Below, in pieces: positions 22,758-33,471 of a stretch of 64,000 nucleotides of DNA (position 1 is the first letter of the stretch; every line of letters starts with the position of its first letter). Made by a program: the position numbers and the translations under genes. Under the pieces are notes generated by a model, which searched no databases, was not told the origin of the DNA, and saw only the letters and a list, made by a program, of their open reading frames with translations. The DNA comes from Diplolepis rosae (lineage: Eukaryota > Arthropoda > Insecta > Hymenoptera > Diplolepididae), in the NCBI GenBank assembly GCA_030998225.1, contig JAPYXD010000743.1, positions 1,603,735 to 1,667,734 on the forward strand, given 5' to 3'.

Positions 22758-23128
22758 AACTGACCCTATGCCAAAATAACGAGAAATGAACAAAAATTCT
22801 ATAAAAATTAGTAAATTAAGTAAACTTTATGTGATTTGGAAAATTTCTCGAAATCCATTTTATGTTTTTTCTTAAAAATGCGAAAAATATTCAAAGGAGG
22901 AGATATTCTCTATCAAAAATAAATTAAGGCCTTTTTGCCTTTCAGTCTAAATACGGTACTGTGCCTATTCATTGAGTTGGTCTAATCTCCTACTTATGCT
23001 TTGGTTTACCTGCAATTAATTTTGAATGCTCTAAATATTGAGTTGTATTGTTCAGTGACACTATGAACTCTCTTGTTACTTAAAACTTTCTTGCGTCTCT
23101 GATTTTAAATTTGTAATTAAAAATATAA
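22758..23128. other. Non-coding AT-rich spacer
   Basis: The first ~50 bp still resemble the PLE leader segment seen at 33.3 kb (CTGACCCTATGCCAAAATAA). The rest has no recognised feature. Confidence 0.4.
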
Positions 23129-23158
23129 AATATTTGTAGTGTTGGATAATTGGCTTTA

Positions 23159-23399
23159 CACTGAAAAAAAAAAATTCGACGATACAGAAATAATTGTGGT
23201 TCCTTGACCTATATTATATTGGAGATTCACCGAAAACCAAGGTTTGCTTGTATTAGTTCAGCCTGTATGCGTATTCCAAACATATGAATTACTATTGCAG
23301 CAATATTTTTGATCAACTACCAAATATATTTTGTTGAATTACTTAAAAACATTCAGCTATATTCATATGGCTGATAAATCCCAAGCATTTCTTTCAGTG
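23159..23399. mobile_element. 241-bp MITE with CACTGAAA termini and TA target duplication
   Basis: It starts CACTGAAA and ends TTTCAGTG, flanked by TA at 23157-23158 and 23400-23401. Removing it with one TA gives GGCTTTAGGATCC, which matches the reverse complement of the intact right arm (GGCTTTAGGGTCC, 23876-23886). This fixes both insertion site and duplication. Non-coding; inferred Tc1/mariner superfamily. Confidence 0.88.
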
Positions 23400-23431
23400 T
23401 AGGATCCATAAATGAAAAAAAAGTAGTTTTA

Positions 23432-23473
23432 ATCAAACGTTTCGACTCTGTTTGGAGTCCTCATCAGTGATCT
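23432..23473 (-). ncRNA. Hammerhead-ribozyme-like motif (minimal, PLE type)
   Basis: The minus strand has helix I ATCA/TGAT, core CTGATGA, an extra G, helix II GACTC/GAGTC, then GAAACGTT. All invariant core positions I can check are present. Confidence 0.65.
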
Positions 23474-23807
23474 TTATTTTTTATCGAAGTTTTTATAGGT
23501 GTTTATTATCGAGTTTTTTGCCTTGTTATTTATTCATACTTTTTATGTACTCACATCCACATTTTAAGTTACATTTATACATAAATGTGTCTAGTTTTTT
23601 TATCTCAGATGTTTTTAAAAAATGTATGTGTTACCTTTCAATATTAATTCTTAAGATTTCTCTTGTGTTTCCCCACAAAATGTTTATGTATAATTTTATG
23701 TAAATTTCCTCATATTTTTATTCTTTACACAATACCAAAGTTGTACTCAAAAGTGGGACTCACATGCGCAATATTCACTAGTTATTGTTTCATATTCTAG
23801 AAATAAA

Positions 23808-23848
23808 GATCACTGATGAAGACTCCAATCAGAGTCAAAAAGTTTGAT
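23808..23848 (+). ncRNA. Hammerhead-like motif, catalytic GAAAC lost
   Basis: Inverted partner of 23432-23473. Core CTGATGA and helix II GACTC/GAGTC are intact, but the following segment reads AAAAAG instead of GAAACG, which removes G12. Expected to be inactive. Confidence 0.55.
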
Positions 23849-23909
23849 TAAAACTACTCTTTTTTTCATTTATGGACCCTAAAGCCAGTTATCCAACATT
23901 ACAAATATT

Positions 23910-24490
23910 GTTATTGAGGGTCGATATAATTCCTGTTCTAAAAATATAAAATATATGAATTTTTATTGAAAGTTCTATGATGCAGTAAATAACATTAGTA
24001 GGTATACAATAGCAAATTAAACAATAACATTTTTTTCAAGTAATATCATTTTTTAAATAAGCAAAGAAAAGCCGTTTTCCATGTTCAAAGTAAAAAACGC
24101 ATTAATTAAACTTTCGTTAATTATTTTGCTTTACTCAAAGCCATTTTTTGATTATTTTTTACTAAAATAAATCTTATACATTATTTTGTAATTTCAAGAT
24201 TTAGCTTTAAAGTATTCTCACACGGAAAAAACAGTATAGCTGTTCGACCTATACCGGTACACTGGTATATAAAGATATTACTAAACATAATATACAGATG
24301 TTACATAAAGGTTTAGTACAATAGTGTTTTAAAATGAGGAAACCCGAGGTTTTATTACATTTATTCATATTATGGCATCGAAATTCAATATAGTCATAAC
24401 AGCCTTTAAAACGTGTAGAAGAAAAATTAGTATTTTAAATACCAAATATTATGAATCTCCATTCGAAGCATAAAGAGGACTAAAAAATAG
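23910..24490. other. AT-rich non-coding spacer
   Basis: No ORF or repeat recognised. Confidence 0.4.
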
Positions 24491-24652
24491 GTCCGTGCAG
24501 CTAGCGCCCCTTCAGTGGAAATTTGAATTTTTTATTATTCCAGAATTTACGGCTTTTTTACGGCTATTTTTAAGCGCACAATAAAAATTTACGGCTCTTT
24601 AAGTTTTTTCAAGAAAACAATTTTTATGTGTGGGGCGCTAAGTGCACGTTCA
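24491..24652. repeat. Inverted repeat at the edge of the tandem-repeat complex
   Basis: GTGCAGCTAGCGCCCC (near 24495) is mirrored imperfectly by GGGGCGCTAAGTGCAC (near 24632). The interior repeats TTTACGGCTNTTTT, a motif shared with the 123-bp array that follows. Confidence 0.45.
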
Positions 24653-24707
24653 CTCAGCACCCCCACCATAGAAAAAATACAAATAAAAAAAAAACAAACA
24701 CACCATA

Positions 24708-25212
24708 TTTTACGGCTTTTTTACGGCTCTGAAACGCACCAAAAATAAATCTCCAAAAAACAACCCCTAAGTCAGAACGCAACCCCCTCTTACTTACAAT
24801 GTGCAAAAGTCGGAAATCAATTACATCACATTTTACGGCTTTTCTACGGCTCTGAAACGCACAAAAAATAAATCTCCAAAAAACAACCCCTAAGTCAGAA
24901 CGCAACCCCCTCTTACTTACAATGTGCAAATGTCGGAAATCAATTACATCACATTTTACGGCTCTTTTACGTCTCTCAAATGCACTAAAAATAAATTTCC
25001 AAAAAACAACCCCTAAGTCAGAACGCAACCCCCTTTTACTTACAATGTGCAAAAGTCCGAAATCAATTACATCACATTTCACGGCTTTTTTACGGCTCTG
25101 AAACGCACCAAAAATAAATCTCCAAAAAACAACCCCTAAGTCAGAACGAAACCCCCTCTTACTTACAATGTGCAAAAGTCGGAAATCAATAACATCACAT
25201 TTTACGGCTTTT
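24708..25212. repeat. 123-bp tandem repeat, four copies
   Basis: Units start at 24708, 24831, 24954 and 25077 with exact 123-bp spacing. Each has TTTTACGGCTTTTTTACGG, AACAACCCCTAAGTCAGAACG and CTTACTTACAATGTGC or close variants. Because 123 is a multiple of three, the minus strand stays open across the array (24654-25175) with a 41-residue repeat. I regard this as a by-product, not a gene. Confidence 0.92.
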
Positions 25213-25213
25213 T

Positions 25214-25780
25214 TACAGGTATGTTAAGTTGACGTAACCACATCGTCCAATCGAGTCTTCACCTATATCAGAATTAAAGGCTCATTTAAGGCTAATTTAA
25301 TGCCATATTGCTGAATTTAATGCTCCATTATTTTTTAAAAAAACAATGGGTTCCGCTGGCTTAACGTTAAGTTGACGTAACGACACGTTAAAATAACATT
25401 TAAACAAGTTAATGTCTATACCAGAATTGAAGGCTCATTTAGGGCTCTCGAAATACCCCATTGCTGAATTTAATGCTCCATTATTTTTTAAAAAAACAAT
25501 GGGTTCCGCTGGCTTAACGTTAAGTTGACGTAACCACAGGTTATAATAACAATTAAACAAGTTATCACCTATACCAGAATTTAAGGCTCATTTAGGGCTC
25601 TCGAAATACCCCATTGCTAAATTTAATGTTCCGTTTTTTTAAAAAAGACAATGGGTTCCGCTGGCTTAACGATAAGTTGACGTAACCACAGGTTTAAATA
25701 ACAGTTAAACTAGTAATCACCTTTAACAGAATTTAAGGCTCATTTAGGGCTCTTTGAATATCCCATCCAAAGTTCCAATT
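25214..25780. repeat. ~150-bp tandem array, left arm of the large palindrome
   Basis: About four units, spaced 143-153 bp, with landmarks TTAAGTTGACGTAACCACA, AAGGCTCATTTAGGGCTC, CATTGCTGAATTTAATGCTCC and CAATGGGTTCCGCTGG. Units contain the 12-bp palindrome CTTAACGTTAAG. It is the inverted counterpart of the array at 27410-28556. Confidence 0.88.
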
Positions 25781-26027
25781 TTATTTGTTTAAACAACTTA
25801 TGTTAAAAACGGCTCCTTGAGAAATTGACTGTTTAGATCGATTTTGTAAAGACAGTCATATATGTTCCGTGTATCTCATGTTTTATTTTCTCATATTGTT
25901 TGTAATAAAAGTTTCAACAATATGCTCTCAAACAACTAGAAGCATATTTATATATATGTTATATATGGTTATACAAATAATGCTTTTACGAAGGTCCGAT
26001 CAGCTGGCACCTCCAGTACATAAAAAC

Positions 26028-26362
26028 GGTATGTATACATTGTACCATAGTTTTAGTTGCCCAAAGTTTCAATTGCCCATAAAATCACCAGACGTCACTA
26101 TATTTGAAAAGCAGTGTTAGACGAAGATTATGAAAGGAATGTGTTGGCAAAAACTGCGAGGATTGCAAGATGCAGGATTCCTGTACATTTCCCTAAAGCG
26201 CTCTCTACCGCCTATATTTGATATATACTTGCAATTTTTGCCAACGCATTCCTTTTCATAATCTTCGTCAAACACTGCTTTTCAAATATAGGGACTTCTT
26301 GGTGATTTTATGGGCAATTGAAACTTTGGGCAACTAAAACTATGGTACAATGTATACCTACC
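26028..26362. mobile_element. 335-bp foldback element with 9-bp target duplication
   Basis: Arms of about 130 bp start GGTATGTATACATTGTACC on the left and mirror it (one mismatch in the first five bases) on the right. It is flanked by the 9-bp direct repeat CATAAAAAC at 26019-26027 and 26363-26371. The uninterrupted site survives in the partner arm as GTTTTTATG at 26921-26929. A 9-bp duplication plus long TIRs suggests the Mutator-like superfamily. Non-coding. Confidence 0.88.
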
Positions 26363-27409
26363 CATAAAAACCTTAAAATTTGAAAAACTGACTATACCCG
26401 AATTTCGGGCTATTTTTGGGCTCTTGAAATACCCCAAAATCAATTTCGAAAAAACATTTTGAACAAAAAAAACTATTCGAGAATACTGGGCTATTTTCGG
26501 GCTCTTTAGAAAGGTCTATATCAATTTTTAGGCTCCAACCCTTAACATCAAAATGCACTCCTGCATGGCCATGGTGACACGACTTTGACTAAAAATCATC
26601 TTTTTGGGAATTTTATGGTCTAGGAATACTTTCTGATTTTCGGGCTACTCAAAAATGTCCATATGGATTTTGGGGCTCCAACCCTTAACTTAACTTTCGA
26701 TGATAGGGGTTGTTTTTTCATAAATGATTCTTGTGTATCTGAAAAGCCCGAAAATAGCCCGTAATTTTAGGCTAGCTTTTACCACCGAAAAAGTATTTTT
26801 TTAAATTAAGGGTTGCTTGTAAGTGATAGGGGTTGTTTTTTAGAAATTGATTTTGAATTGTATTTCAAGAGCCCGAAAATAGACCGAAATTCGGGTATAG
26901 TCAGTTTTTTAAACTTTAAGGTTTTTATGTACTGGAGGTGCTAGCTGATCGGGCAGTCAGCATCTTGCCACCTAAAATTTGGTTTTTTGATAAAAATACA
27001 AAAGCCCAAAAATCGGCATTACCGCCCAAAATTAGCCCGTAATTAGCCCAAAAATGTAGCATAAAATAAATAGTGATATTACTTAGTGGAGGTGACAGCT
27101 GATCGGACCTCCGTAAAAGCATTATTTGTAAAACCATATATAATATATATATAAAAATATGCTTCTAGTTTTTTGAGAGCATATTGTTGATACTTTTATT
27201 ACAAACAATATGAGAAAATAAAACATGAGATATACGGAACATATATGACTGTCTTCACAAACTCGATCCAAACAGACAAATTTTCAAGGACCCGTTTTTA
27301 ACATATGTTGTTTAAACAAATAAAATTGAAAATTTGGATGGGATATTCAAAGAGCCCTAAATGAGCCTTAAATTCTGTTAAAGGTGATTACTTGTTTAAC
27401 TGCTATTTT

Positions 27410-28556
27410 AACGTGTGGTTACGTCAACTTAACGTTAAGCCAGCGGAACCCATTGTTTTTTAAAAAAATAATGGAGCATTAAATTCAGCAATGGGGTATT
27501 TCGAGAGCCCTAAATGAGCCTTCAATTCTGGTATAGGCCTTAACTTGTTTAAATGTTATTTTAACGTGTGGTTACGTCAACTTAACGTTAAACCAGCGGA
27601 ACCCATTGTTTTTTTAAAAAATAATGGAGCATTAAATTCAGCAATGGGGTATTTCGGGAGCCCTAAATGAGCCTTCAATTCTGTATAGTCCTTAACTTGT
27701 TCAAATGTTATTTTAACGTGTGGTTACGTCAACTTAACGTTAAGCCAGCGGAACCCATTGTTTTTTTTCTAAATAACGGAGCATTAAATTCAGCAATGGG
27801 GTATTTCGAAAGCCCTAAATGAGCCTTCAATTCTGGTATAGGCCTTAACTTTTTTAAATGTTATTTTAACGTGTGGTTACGTCAACTTAACGTTAAGCCA
27901 GCGGAACCCATTGTTTTTTTAAAAAATAATGGAGCATTAAATTCAGCAATGGGGTATTTCGAGAGCCCTAAATGAGCCTTAAATTCTGGTATAGGTGATA
28001 ACTTGTTTAATTGTTATGATAACCTGTGGTTACGTCAACTTAACGTTAAGCCATCGGAACCCATTGTTTTTTTTTTAAATAATGGAGCATTAAATTCAGC
28101 AATGGGGTATTTCGAGAGCCCTAAATGAGCCTTCAATTCTGGTATAGGCCTTAACTTGTTTAAATGTTATTTTAACGTGTGGTTACGTCAACTTAACGTT
28201 AAACCAGCGGAACCCATTGTCTTTTTTTAAAATAATGGAGCATTAAATTCAGCAATGGGGTATTTCGAGAGCCCTAAATGAGTCTTAAATTCTGGTATAG
28301 GCCTTAACTTGTTTAAATGTTATTTTAACGTGTGGTTACGTCAACTTAACGTTAAGCCAGCGGAACCCATTGTTTTTTTAAAAAATAATGGAGCATTAAA
28401 TTCAGCAATGGGGTATTTCGAGAGCTCTAAATGCGCCTTAAATTCTGGTATAGGTGATAACTTGTTTAATTGTTATGATAACCTGTGGTTACGTCAACTT
28501 AACGTTAAGCCAGCGGAACCCATTGTTTTTTAAAAAAATAATGGAGCATTAAATTC
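27410..28556. repeat. ~152-bp tandem array, right arm of the large palindrome
   Basis: About eight units, spaced 150-154 bp, with ACGTCAACTTAACGTTAAGC at about 27423, 27574, 27726, 27879, 28033, 28187, 28337 and 28491. It is reverse-complementary to the left array (four units), so the two arms have unequal copy number. Units are highly similar; variation is mostly in the T-run after CCCATTG. Confidence 0.9.
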
Positions 28557-28557
28557 A

Positions 28558-29035
28558 GTCAAAAATACATGAAGATATTAACTAAATACACTTTTTAATG
28601 TATCAGAATTTAGTGCTCAATTAGTGCTCTCAAATCACCCTACTGCGAAGTCTATAACTTTATAATTTTTTAAAATAATCAGTGGTACCGCTGGCTTAAC
28701 GTTAAGCTAGCATGACCATAGTCAAAAATACATGAAGATATTAACTAAATTCATTTTTCAATATATCAGAATTTAGTGCTCAATTAGTGCTCTCAAATCA
28801 CCCTACTGCGAAATTGATAACTTTATAATTTTTTAAAATAATCATTAGTTCCGCTGGCTTAACGTTTAGCTAGCATGACCATAGTCAAAAATACATGAAG
28901 ATATTAACTAAATTCACTTTTTAATGTATCAGAATTTAGTGCTCAATTAGTGCTCTCAAAATGCCCTATTGAAAAATTTACGACACTATTATTTTTTTTG
29001 ATAAGTTGTACTGAATGCTTACCCATACGCTATTA
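28558..29035. repeat. ~163-bp tandem repeat, three copies
   Basis: Units start with GTCAAAAATACATGAAGATA at about 28558, 28722 and 28884. Each includes AGAATTTAGTGCTCAATTAG and ends CCGCTGGCTTAACGTTAAGC-TAGCATGACC. The array reappears at 30045-30153 and 31423-32020 and is related to the ~152-bp units through CCGCTGGCTTAACGTTAAG. Confidence 0.88.
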
Positions 29036-30044
29036 CCGTCTTACATGGAGTAGACATCAACAAATGAAAAAGCACATTCGACAATGCCTTATAATTATTT
29101 ATGAATCCAATATATTAAACTCAATATGAAGTTCAATTTTTAATAGGTATTAAATAAAAATTTCGTCATAAAATAATTTGAAAATAAATTTTGGATTGCA
29201 AAAAATGCTAAAGGAAGGGGAGTCCCAAATTGTTGGTTATAAACTTCTCTTATGCTCACCTAACAATTCGGATTAAAAATCCTACTTTGCCTGTACTTTA
29301 TCTTTGCTGAAAAAATTCATAGATTCAGAAAATAAAAATGATTTTGAAGCTCGACTAGTGCTTTGAAATACCCTTAGCGAAATTGACATAAAAAAATTGT
29401 CTTATCTGAAAAATCTGACGTGCTCTTTGCCAGAACACTGAACCATGTAGAACTAGGTAACTTTTATTACAGTTTACGAATTATTAACAGGCTGTATAAA
29501 CACAAGTTTTTCGAACAAGGGTTGGTAAATCGAAAAATTATAAGTGTCTCTAAATAAAAATTAGATTCTCTAATAATTTTTTGAGTTTTTGGTTTTTCTT
29601 TTTTATCCATATATTTTCTTTAAAGTTTGTAAGCACAAAGATATTGTAAGTATTATGTCACCTCGAATTTTTTAGTTTGTTCTTAAAGGTACTCTATATA
29701 TATACGAAAACGATATGCCGTTATGTTACAAATGGATATTGGAAATAAAAGGGCAATATTTGGACTGTAGAAGTATAGAGGCACGCATTAGCGCGCTATC
29801 ATTCTCGGAAAACTTTAAACGCGTTTTTACTCGAAACTGCATTTTCAAAATCAGTGGGCACTCTAGCGTTGCCAATGGTTTCAATCAATCGACCTAAATC
29901 TTTTTTTAATAGAATCATTAGATGTTTTTCTAGTGAAATAGATAGGATTATTTTTTAAAGTTGATTTTTTCATGCAACTTTAAGTAACGAAATTTAGTGC
30001 TAAGTACCCACATATTCTTTGATTTTAAGTCTATGCCATTTTTA
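29036..30044. other. AT-rich interior between arrays, no gene seen
   Basis: Low-complexity AT-rich DNA. Short open frames only. The start (CCCATACGCTATTACCGTC-like) is repeated near 31575, so at least its edge belongs to the repeat complex. Confidence 0.4.
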
Positions 30045-30153
30045 TTAAAAATTTAGTGCTCAATTAGTGCTCTCAAATCACCCTACTGCGAAGTCTATAA
30101 CTTTATAAATTTTTAAAATAATCAGTGGTACCGCTGGCTTAACGTTAAGCTAG

Positions 30154-31422
30154 TGTTACGTCAGAAACGTACCATTTCTCTTCTTAAAAGATTCCTCGTT
30201 TTATGTTAGGATCGAAAAGGATCCTCTCTAAGGGATGAAGAGAAGTCAGTGATTGAGAATGGTTATTGATATAAAGTATGTTTATTGACAATCAAATTGA
30301 GAAACGAATAAGCATCATGGAATTGGAAATCGAATTGAAATTTAGATGCACTTTTGTAATTACCCGAGTGAAATTTGTCTGATGAATTATTGAGTCCAGT
30401 GGAGCGAAGGTGGTCAGTTGAGTCCTCGTTGAGATCGTTGAGATAGCATTTGTTTGATGGGAAATTCCTTGTTGAGACGGTTGGTCTAGTCGATTCTTGA
30501 TCCAAGTTTAGAGAGAATTTTGGACGGTGATTCCCCTTCACTTTCTAATGTTGTTGAACTCAGCGTCGAGTAGGAATTCGTCTGAGTAGCGGTAAAATCT
30601 GATGAGGCTGGACTGAACTCGTAGCGTAGAGATAATAAAACTGGACTAGACTCGCTGTGTAGAGATAATGAACTGGACCAGACTCGCGGCGTAGAGATGA
30701 TGGTACTGGACTAGACTGAACTGAACTCGCCGTGTAGAGATGATGGTACTGGACTGACTTCTCTTGGGATTTTTGCCCTTTATAGAACTTTTGCAAGGTT
30801 GCAAATGGTGGGAGCAAAACCAAGGTGTACCACCTTTGGTATTAAGATCGGATGAGTTGCCCTCTCTGATGACTCGTGCTCCAATGAAATTCGTTACCTG
30901 GCACTAATGTCGCAATCTATTTTATCTGTTATTCGATTCTAACGAAAAGGTCAACTACTGTGGAAGTAAACAAGGTGTATCATCTTTTCCATATTTGGTA
31001 TTTTAAGATCGGAAGAGTTGCCTTCTCTGATCACTTATGCTTCGATGAAATTTAATACCTGGCATTAGTGTCATAGTCAAATATGTCAAGTCTATTTTGT
31101 CTGTTATTCGATTCTAACGAAAAGGTCAACTACTGTGGAAGTAAAAACAAGGTGTACGATCTTTTCCATATTTTGGTGTTTAAAGTCGAATGAGTTGCCT
31201 TTACCGATGAGTCACGTTCCGATGAAATTTATTACTTGGCGTTAATGTCACAGCCAAATATATCTATTTAGATTTCCCTTTCGATTTTAACGATCTTCCT
31301 ATTTCTTGTTAGATCTTGCTGTTGAGTCAATATAATCAAGGACGTGGTAATGTTGCCTTGATCTCTTCATTGGTTCATTAATTTGTTTATTACTCTAGGT
31401 GGTAGAGTCGCGGGACGTGACA
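30154..31422. mobile_element. Solo LTR, 1,269 bp, with CTAG target duplication
   Basis: It begins TGTTACGTC and ends GACGTGACA (TG...CA ends with imperfect short inverted termini), flanked by CTAG at 30150-30153 and 31423-31426. Deleting it with one CTAG restores TTAAGCTAGCATGACC, exactly the junction seen in uninterrupted neighbouring units (near 28705 and 31690). Size, TG/CA ends and a 4-bp duplication fit a Ty3/gypsy-type solo LTR. The interior holds about four ~45-bp repeats (GACTCGC-GTAGAGATNAT, 30610-30755) and three ~160-bp repeats (GATCGGAWGAGTTGCC, 30840-31290). No PBS, gag or pol is present. Confidence 0.85.
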
Positions 31423-31426
31423 CTAG

Positions 31427-32025
31427 CATGACCATAGTCAAAAATACATGAATATATTAACTAAATTCACTTTTTAATCTATCAGAATTTAATGCTCAAT
31501 TAGTGCTCTCAAAATACCCTATTGCGAAATTTAGGACACTATTATTTTTTTCAATTAGTTGTACCAATGGCCTGCCCATACGCCATCACTATCTTACATG
31601 CAGTAGACAATAGCATGTGAAATACCACATTTGTCTATAACTTTATAAATTTTTAAAATAATCAGTGGCACCGCTGGCTTAACGTTAAGCTAGCATGACC
31701 ATAGTCAAAAATACATGAAGATATTAACTAAATTCACTTTTTAATCTATCAGAATTTAGTGCTCAATTAGTGCTCTCAAATCACCCTACTTTGAAATTTA
31801 TAACTTTTTAATTTTTTTAAATAATTAATGGTACCGGTGGCTTAACGTTAAGTTAGCATGACCATACTCAACAATACGTGAAGATGGGAATCAAATTAAC
31901 TTTTCAGTGTATCAGAATTTAGTGCTGAATTAGTGTTCTTAAATCACCCTACTGCGAAATTTATAACGTTTTAATTTTTTAAAATAATGAGTAGTACCAC
32001 TGGCTCTAATAAAGCTAACACTTCC
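31427..32025. repeat. ~163-bp tandem repeat, continuation
   Basis: Further, more diverged units of the 28558 family (starts near 31437, 31705 and 31866) with TTTAGTGCTCAATTAGTGC and CTGGCTTAACGTTAAG landmarks. Confidence 0.8.
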
Positions 32026-32749
32026 TCTATCTCAAAACAGTATTGAACAAAAATACAAATATACCCTAATTTTTGCGCTTTGTTTGGGCTCCTCAAACCA
32101 TCAAATATCGATGACAAAAAACTAGACCCTTTCATAAAATAATCAACCCTTGGAAAATAATTGGCAATTTTACAAGAAGAGACGCGCTGTATTTTTGGCT
32201 CTTTTTGGGCTCCAACCCTTAGCATCAAATCGCACCCCTGCATGACCGTGTAGAGACGTCTTTGACTAAAAATCATCTAACTGTAAAAATTATCGTCTAA
32301 AAAGACTCTCTGATTTTTGGGCTCTTTGAAAATGTCTCTATCCATTTTTGGGCATGTATTTACAGTTTTGAACGTTCATTGAACGATGACAACAAATTTT
32401 TGTTCAAAGCAAAATTAGTTATTATATTTATATTCAGAGCCTTTTAAGTATACAATCTGTTATTTAATATACGCTACTTTTTAATTTAATATGAAATAAA
32501 CTAATCAGCTAGTTTGCAAAAAAAAATGTTTTCCGCCGTTCAATGAACGTTCAAAACTGTAAGTATATTTTTTGGGCTTCTACTCTTAATATTAAAATGC
32601 ACGCTTGCATGGCCATGTAGAGACGACTTTGACTAAAAATAATCTTTTTGCAAACTTTATGGTCTAGGAATACTCTCTGAGTTTTGGGCTCTTTAAAAAT
32701 GTCTTAATCGATTTTTGGGCTCCATCCCTTAACACTAATGCGAAGGTCG
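32026..32749. repeat. Repeats of the GGGCTC...GGCTCCAACCCTTA family
   Basis: Three blocks resemble the centre of the large palindrome (26480-26700), with TTTTTGGGCTCCAACCCTTA, GCATGACC/GCATGGCCATG and GACTTTGACTAAAAATCATC landmarks. A 196-bp MITE interrupts them at 32363-32558. Confidence 0.65.
32363..32558. mobile_element. 196-bp MITE with ~23-bp TIRs and TA target duplication
   Basis: CAGTTTTGAACGTTCATTG at the left end is mirrored at the right end and TA flanks both sides (32361-32362, 32559-32560). The interior is AT-rich and non-coding. TA duplication suggests Tc1/mariner relatives. Confidence 0.88.
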
Positions 32750-33039
32750 AGCTATTTTCGCAAGAAACATTGCTCTGAGAGCATATGACACTAGCAAAAT
32801 AATGGAATGCGATTGATTTTTTTTATGGTAGAAGACATTTCATGCTAAAAATGCTTGATTTGATGCCAATATTGGTAGAAGTTCATACCAATTTCGCACA
32901 TTAAGTTCAGTGCTCTAATAGAAAGAGCTCAGCTTGATAACCAATTTGACATCGTTCTTCAATAATAAAATTTTTTCAAATTCCGGCCGGTTCGTGTGCA
33001 AAAAAAAAAAAAATTTTTTTATGTTTTCCGGTTCTTCAT
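32750..33039. other. Non-coding spacer
   Basis: No gene or clear repeat. It contains a poly-A/T run near 33000-33020. Confidence 0.4.
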
Positions 33040-33430
33040 TCACAGTGAACTATGAATATTTTTTCAATTCGTGATGCTGCATACTGGACTAGTTCATTTT
33101 GAATTGCAAGCTATGAGATAAGTTGTTCAATTTTATGATAATCCTTATTTTAATTATTCCGTTTTACAGAAATTTTGAATTAATCCTTGAATTTATGGCA
33201 CTGAAGAGGGCCCCCATATGTGGCCGAAACGTTTGCCTTGCTTTCTGTTTGAGTATTTTTATATTTGATACTGAAAATTTTAATCGACGAAAATAAAAAG
33301 AATCTGACCCTATGCCAAAATAATGAGAAATGAAAAAAATTCTATGAATTTTGGGTCAATATAATAGCAGACATGTTATCAAACATGTCACTTTAAAATT
33401 TAAAAATGGCACATTTAGTATAAAGATTGA
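33040..33430 (+). mobile_element. Leader remnant of a second Penelope-like family
   Basis: Carries a hammerhead-like motif (33197-33237) followed by segments collinear with the PLE leader at 56.26-56.46 kb: CTGACCCTATGCCAAAATAA, TGGGTCAATATAA, ACATGT-AAACATGTCAC and an ATGGCA at the position of the PLE start codon (33407). It is diverged from the 56-kb family and closest to the foldback at 20.3-22.8 kb. The coding region is missing; the satellite array begins about 40 bp later. Confidence 0.7.
33197..33237 (+). ncRNA. Hammerhead-ribozyme-like motif (minimal, PLE type)
   Basis: Helix I GGCA/TGCC, core CTGAAGA, an extra G, helix II GGCC/GGCC, then GAAACGTT. All core positions fit the CUGANGA...GAAAC-GUH pattern. 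Confidence 0.68.
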
Positions 33431-33471
33431 ATATATCATAGTTCTGACCATTTTTCAGAACAAATTAAATT

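Larger units (their letters stand above)
23129..23909. mobile_element. Foldback with hammerhead-like motifs, interrupted by a MITE
   Basis: The left end AATATTTGTAGTGTTGGATA is mirrored at 23890-23909, and the inverted identity continues through the TTTAGGATCC/GGACCCTAAA segment and the AGTAGTTTTAATCAAACG segment to the hammerhead motifs. The left arm is split by a 241-bp MITE (23159-23399). The termini share TTTAGGGTCC and the hammerhead with the foldback at 9642-10404, so both belong to one family. Confidence 0.75.
25214..28556. mobile_element. Large foldback/palindromic repeat complex
   Basis: The left arm (array at 25214-25780, then about 25781-26440) is inverted in the right arm (about 26840-27330, then array to 28556). 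Landmarks on both sides include CATATATGTTCCGTGTATCTC, AACAATATGCTCTCAAA, GGTCCGATCAGCTG and CCGAATTTCGGGCTATT. The centre (26440-26840) repeats GGGCTCTTT...GGCTCCAACCCTTAAC segments. Long inverted arms made of tandem units are typical of foldback-type DNA transposons (FB, Galileo), but no transposase is present, so family assignment is inference. Confidence 0.6.

Noticed and set aside
24654..25175. 173-codon minus-strand frame with a 41-residue repeat
   Set aside because: It arises because the 123-bp tandem unit is a multiple of three and lacks stops. There is no start context or domain.
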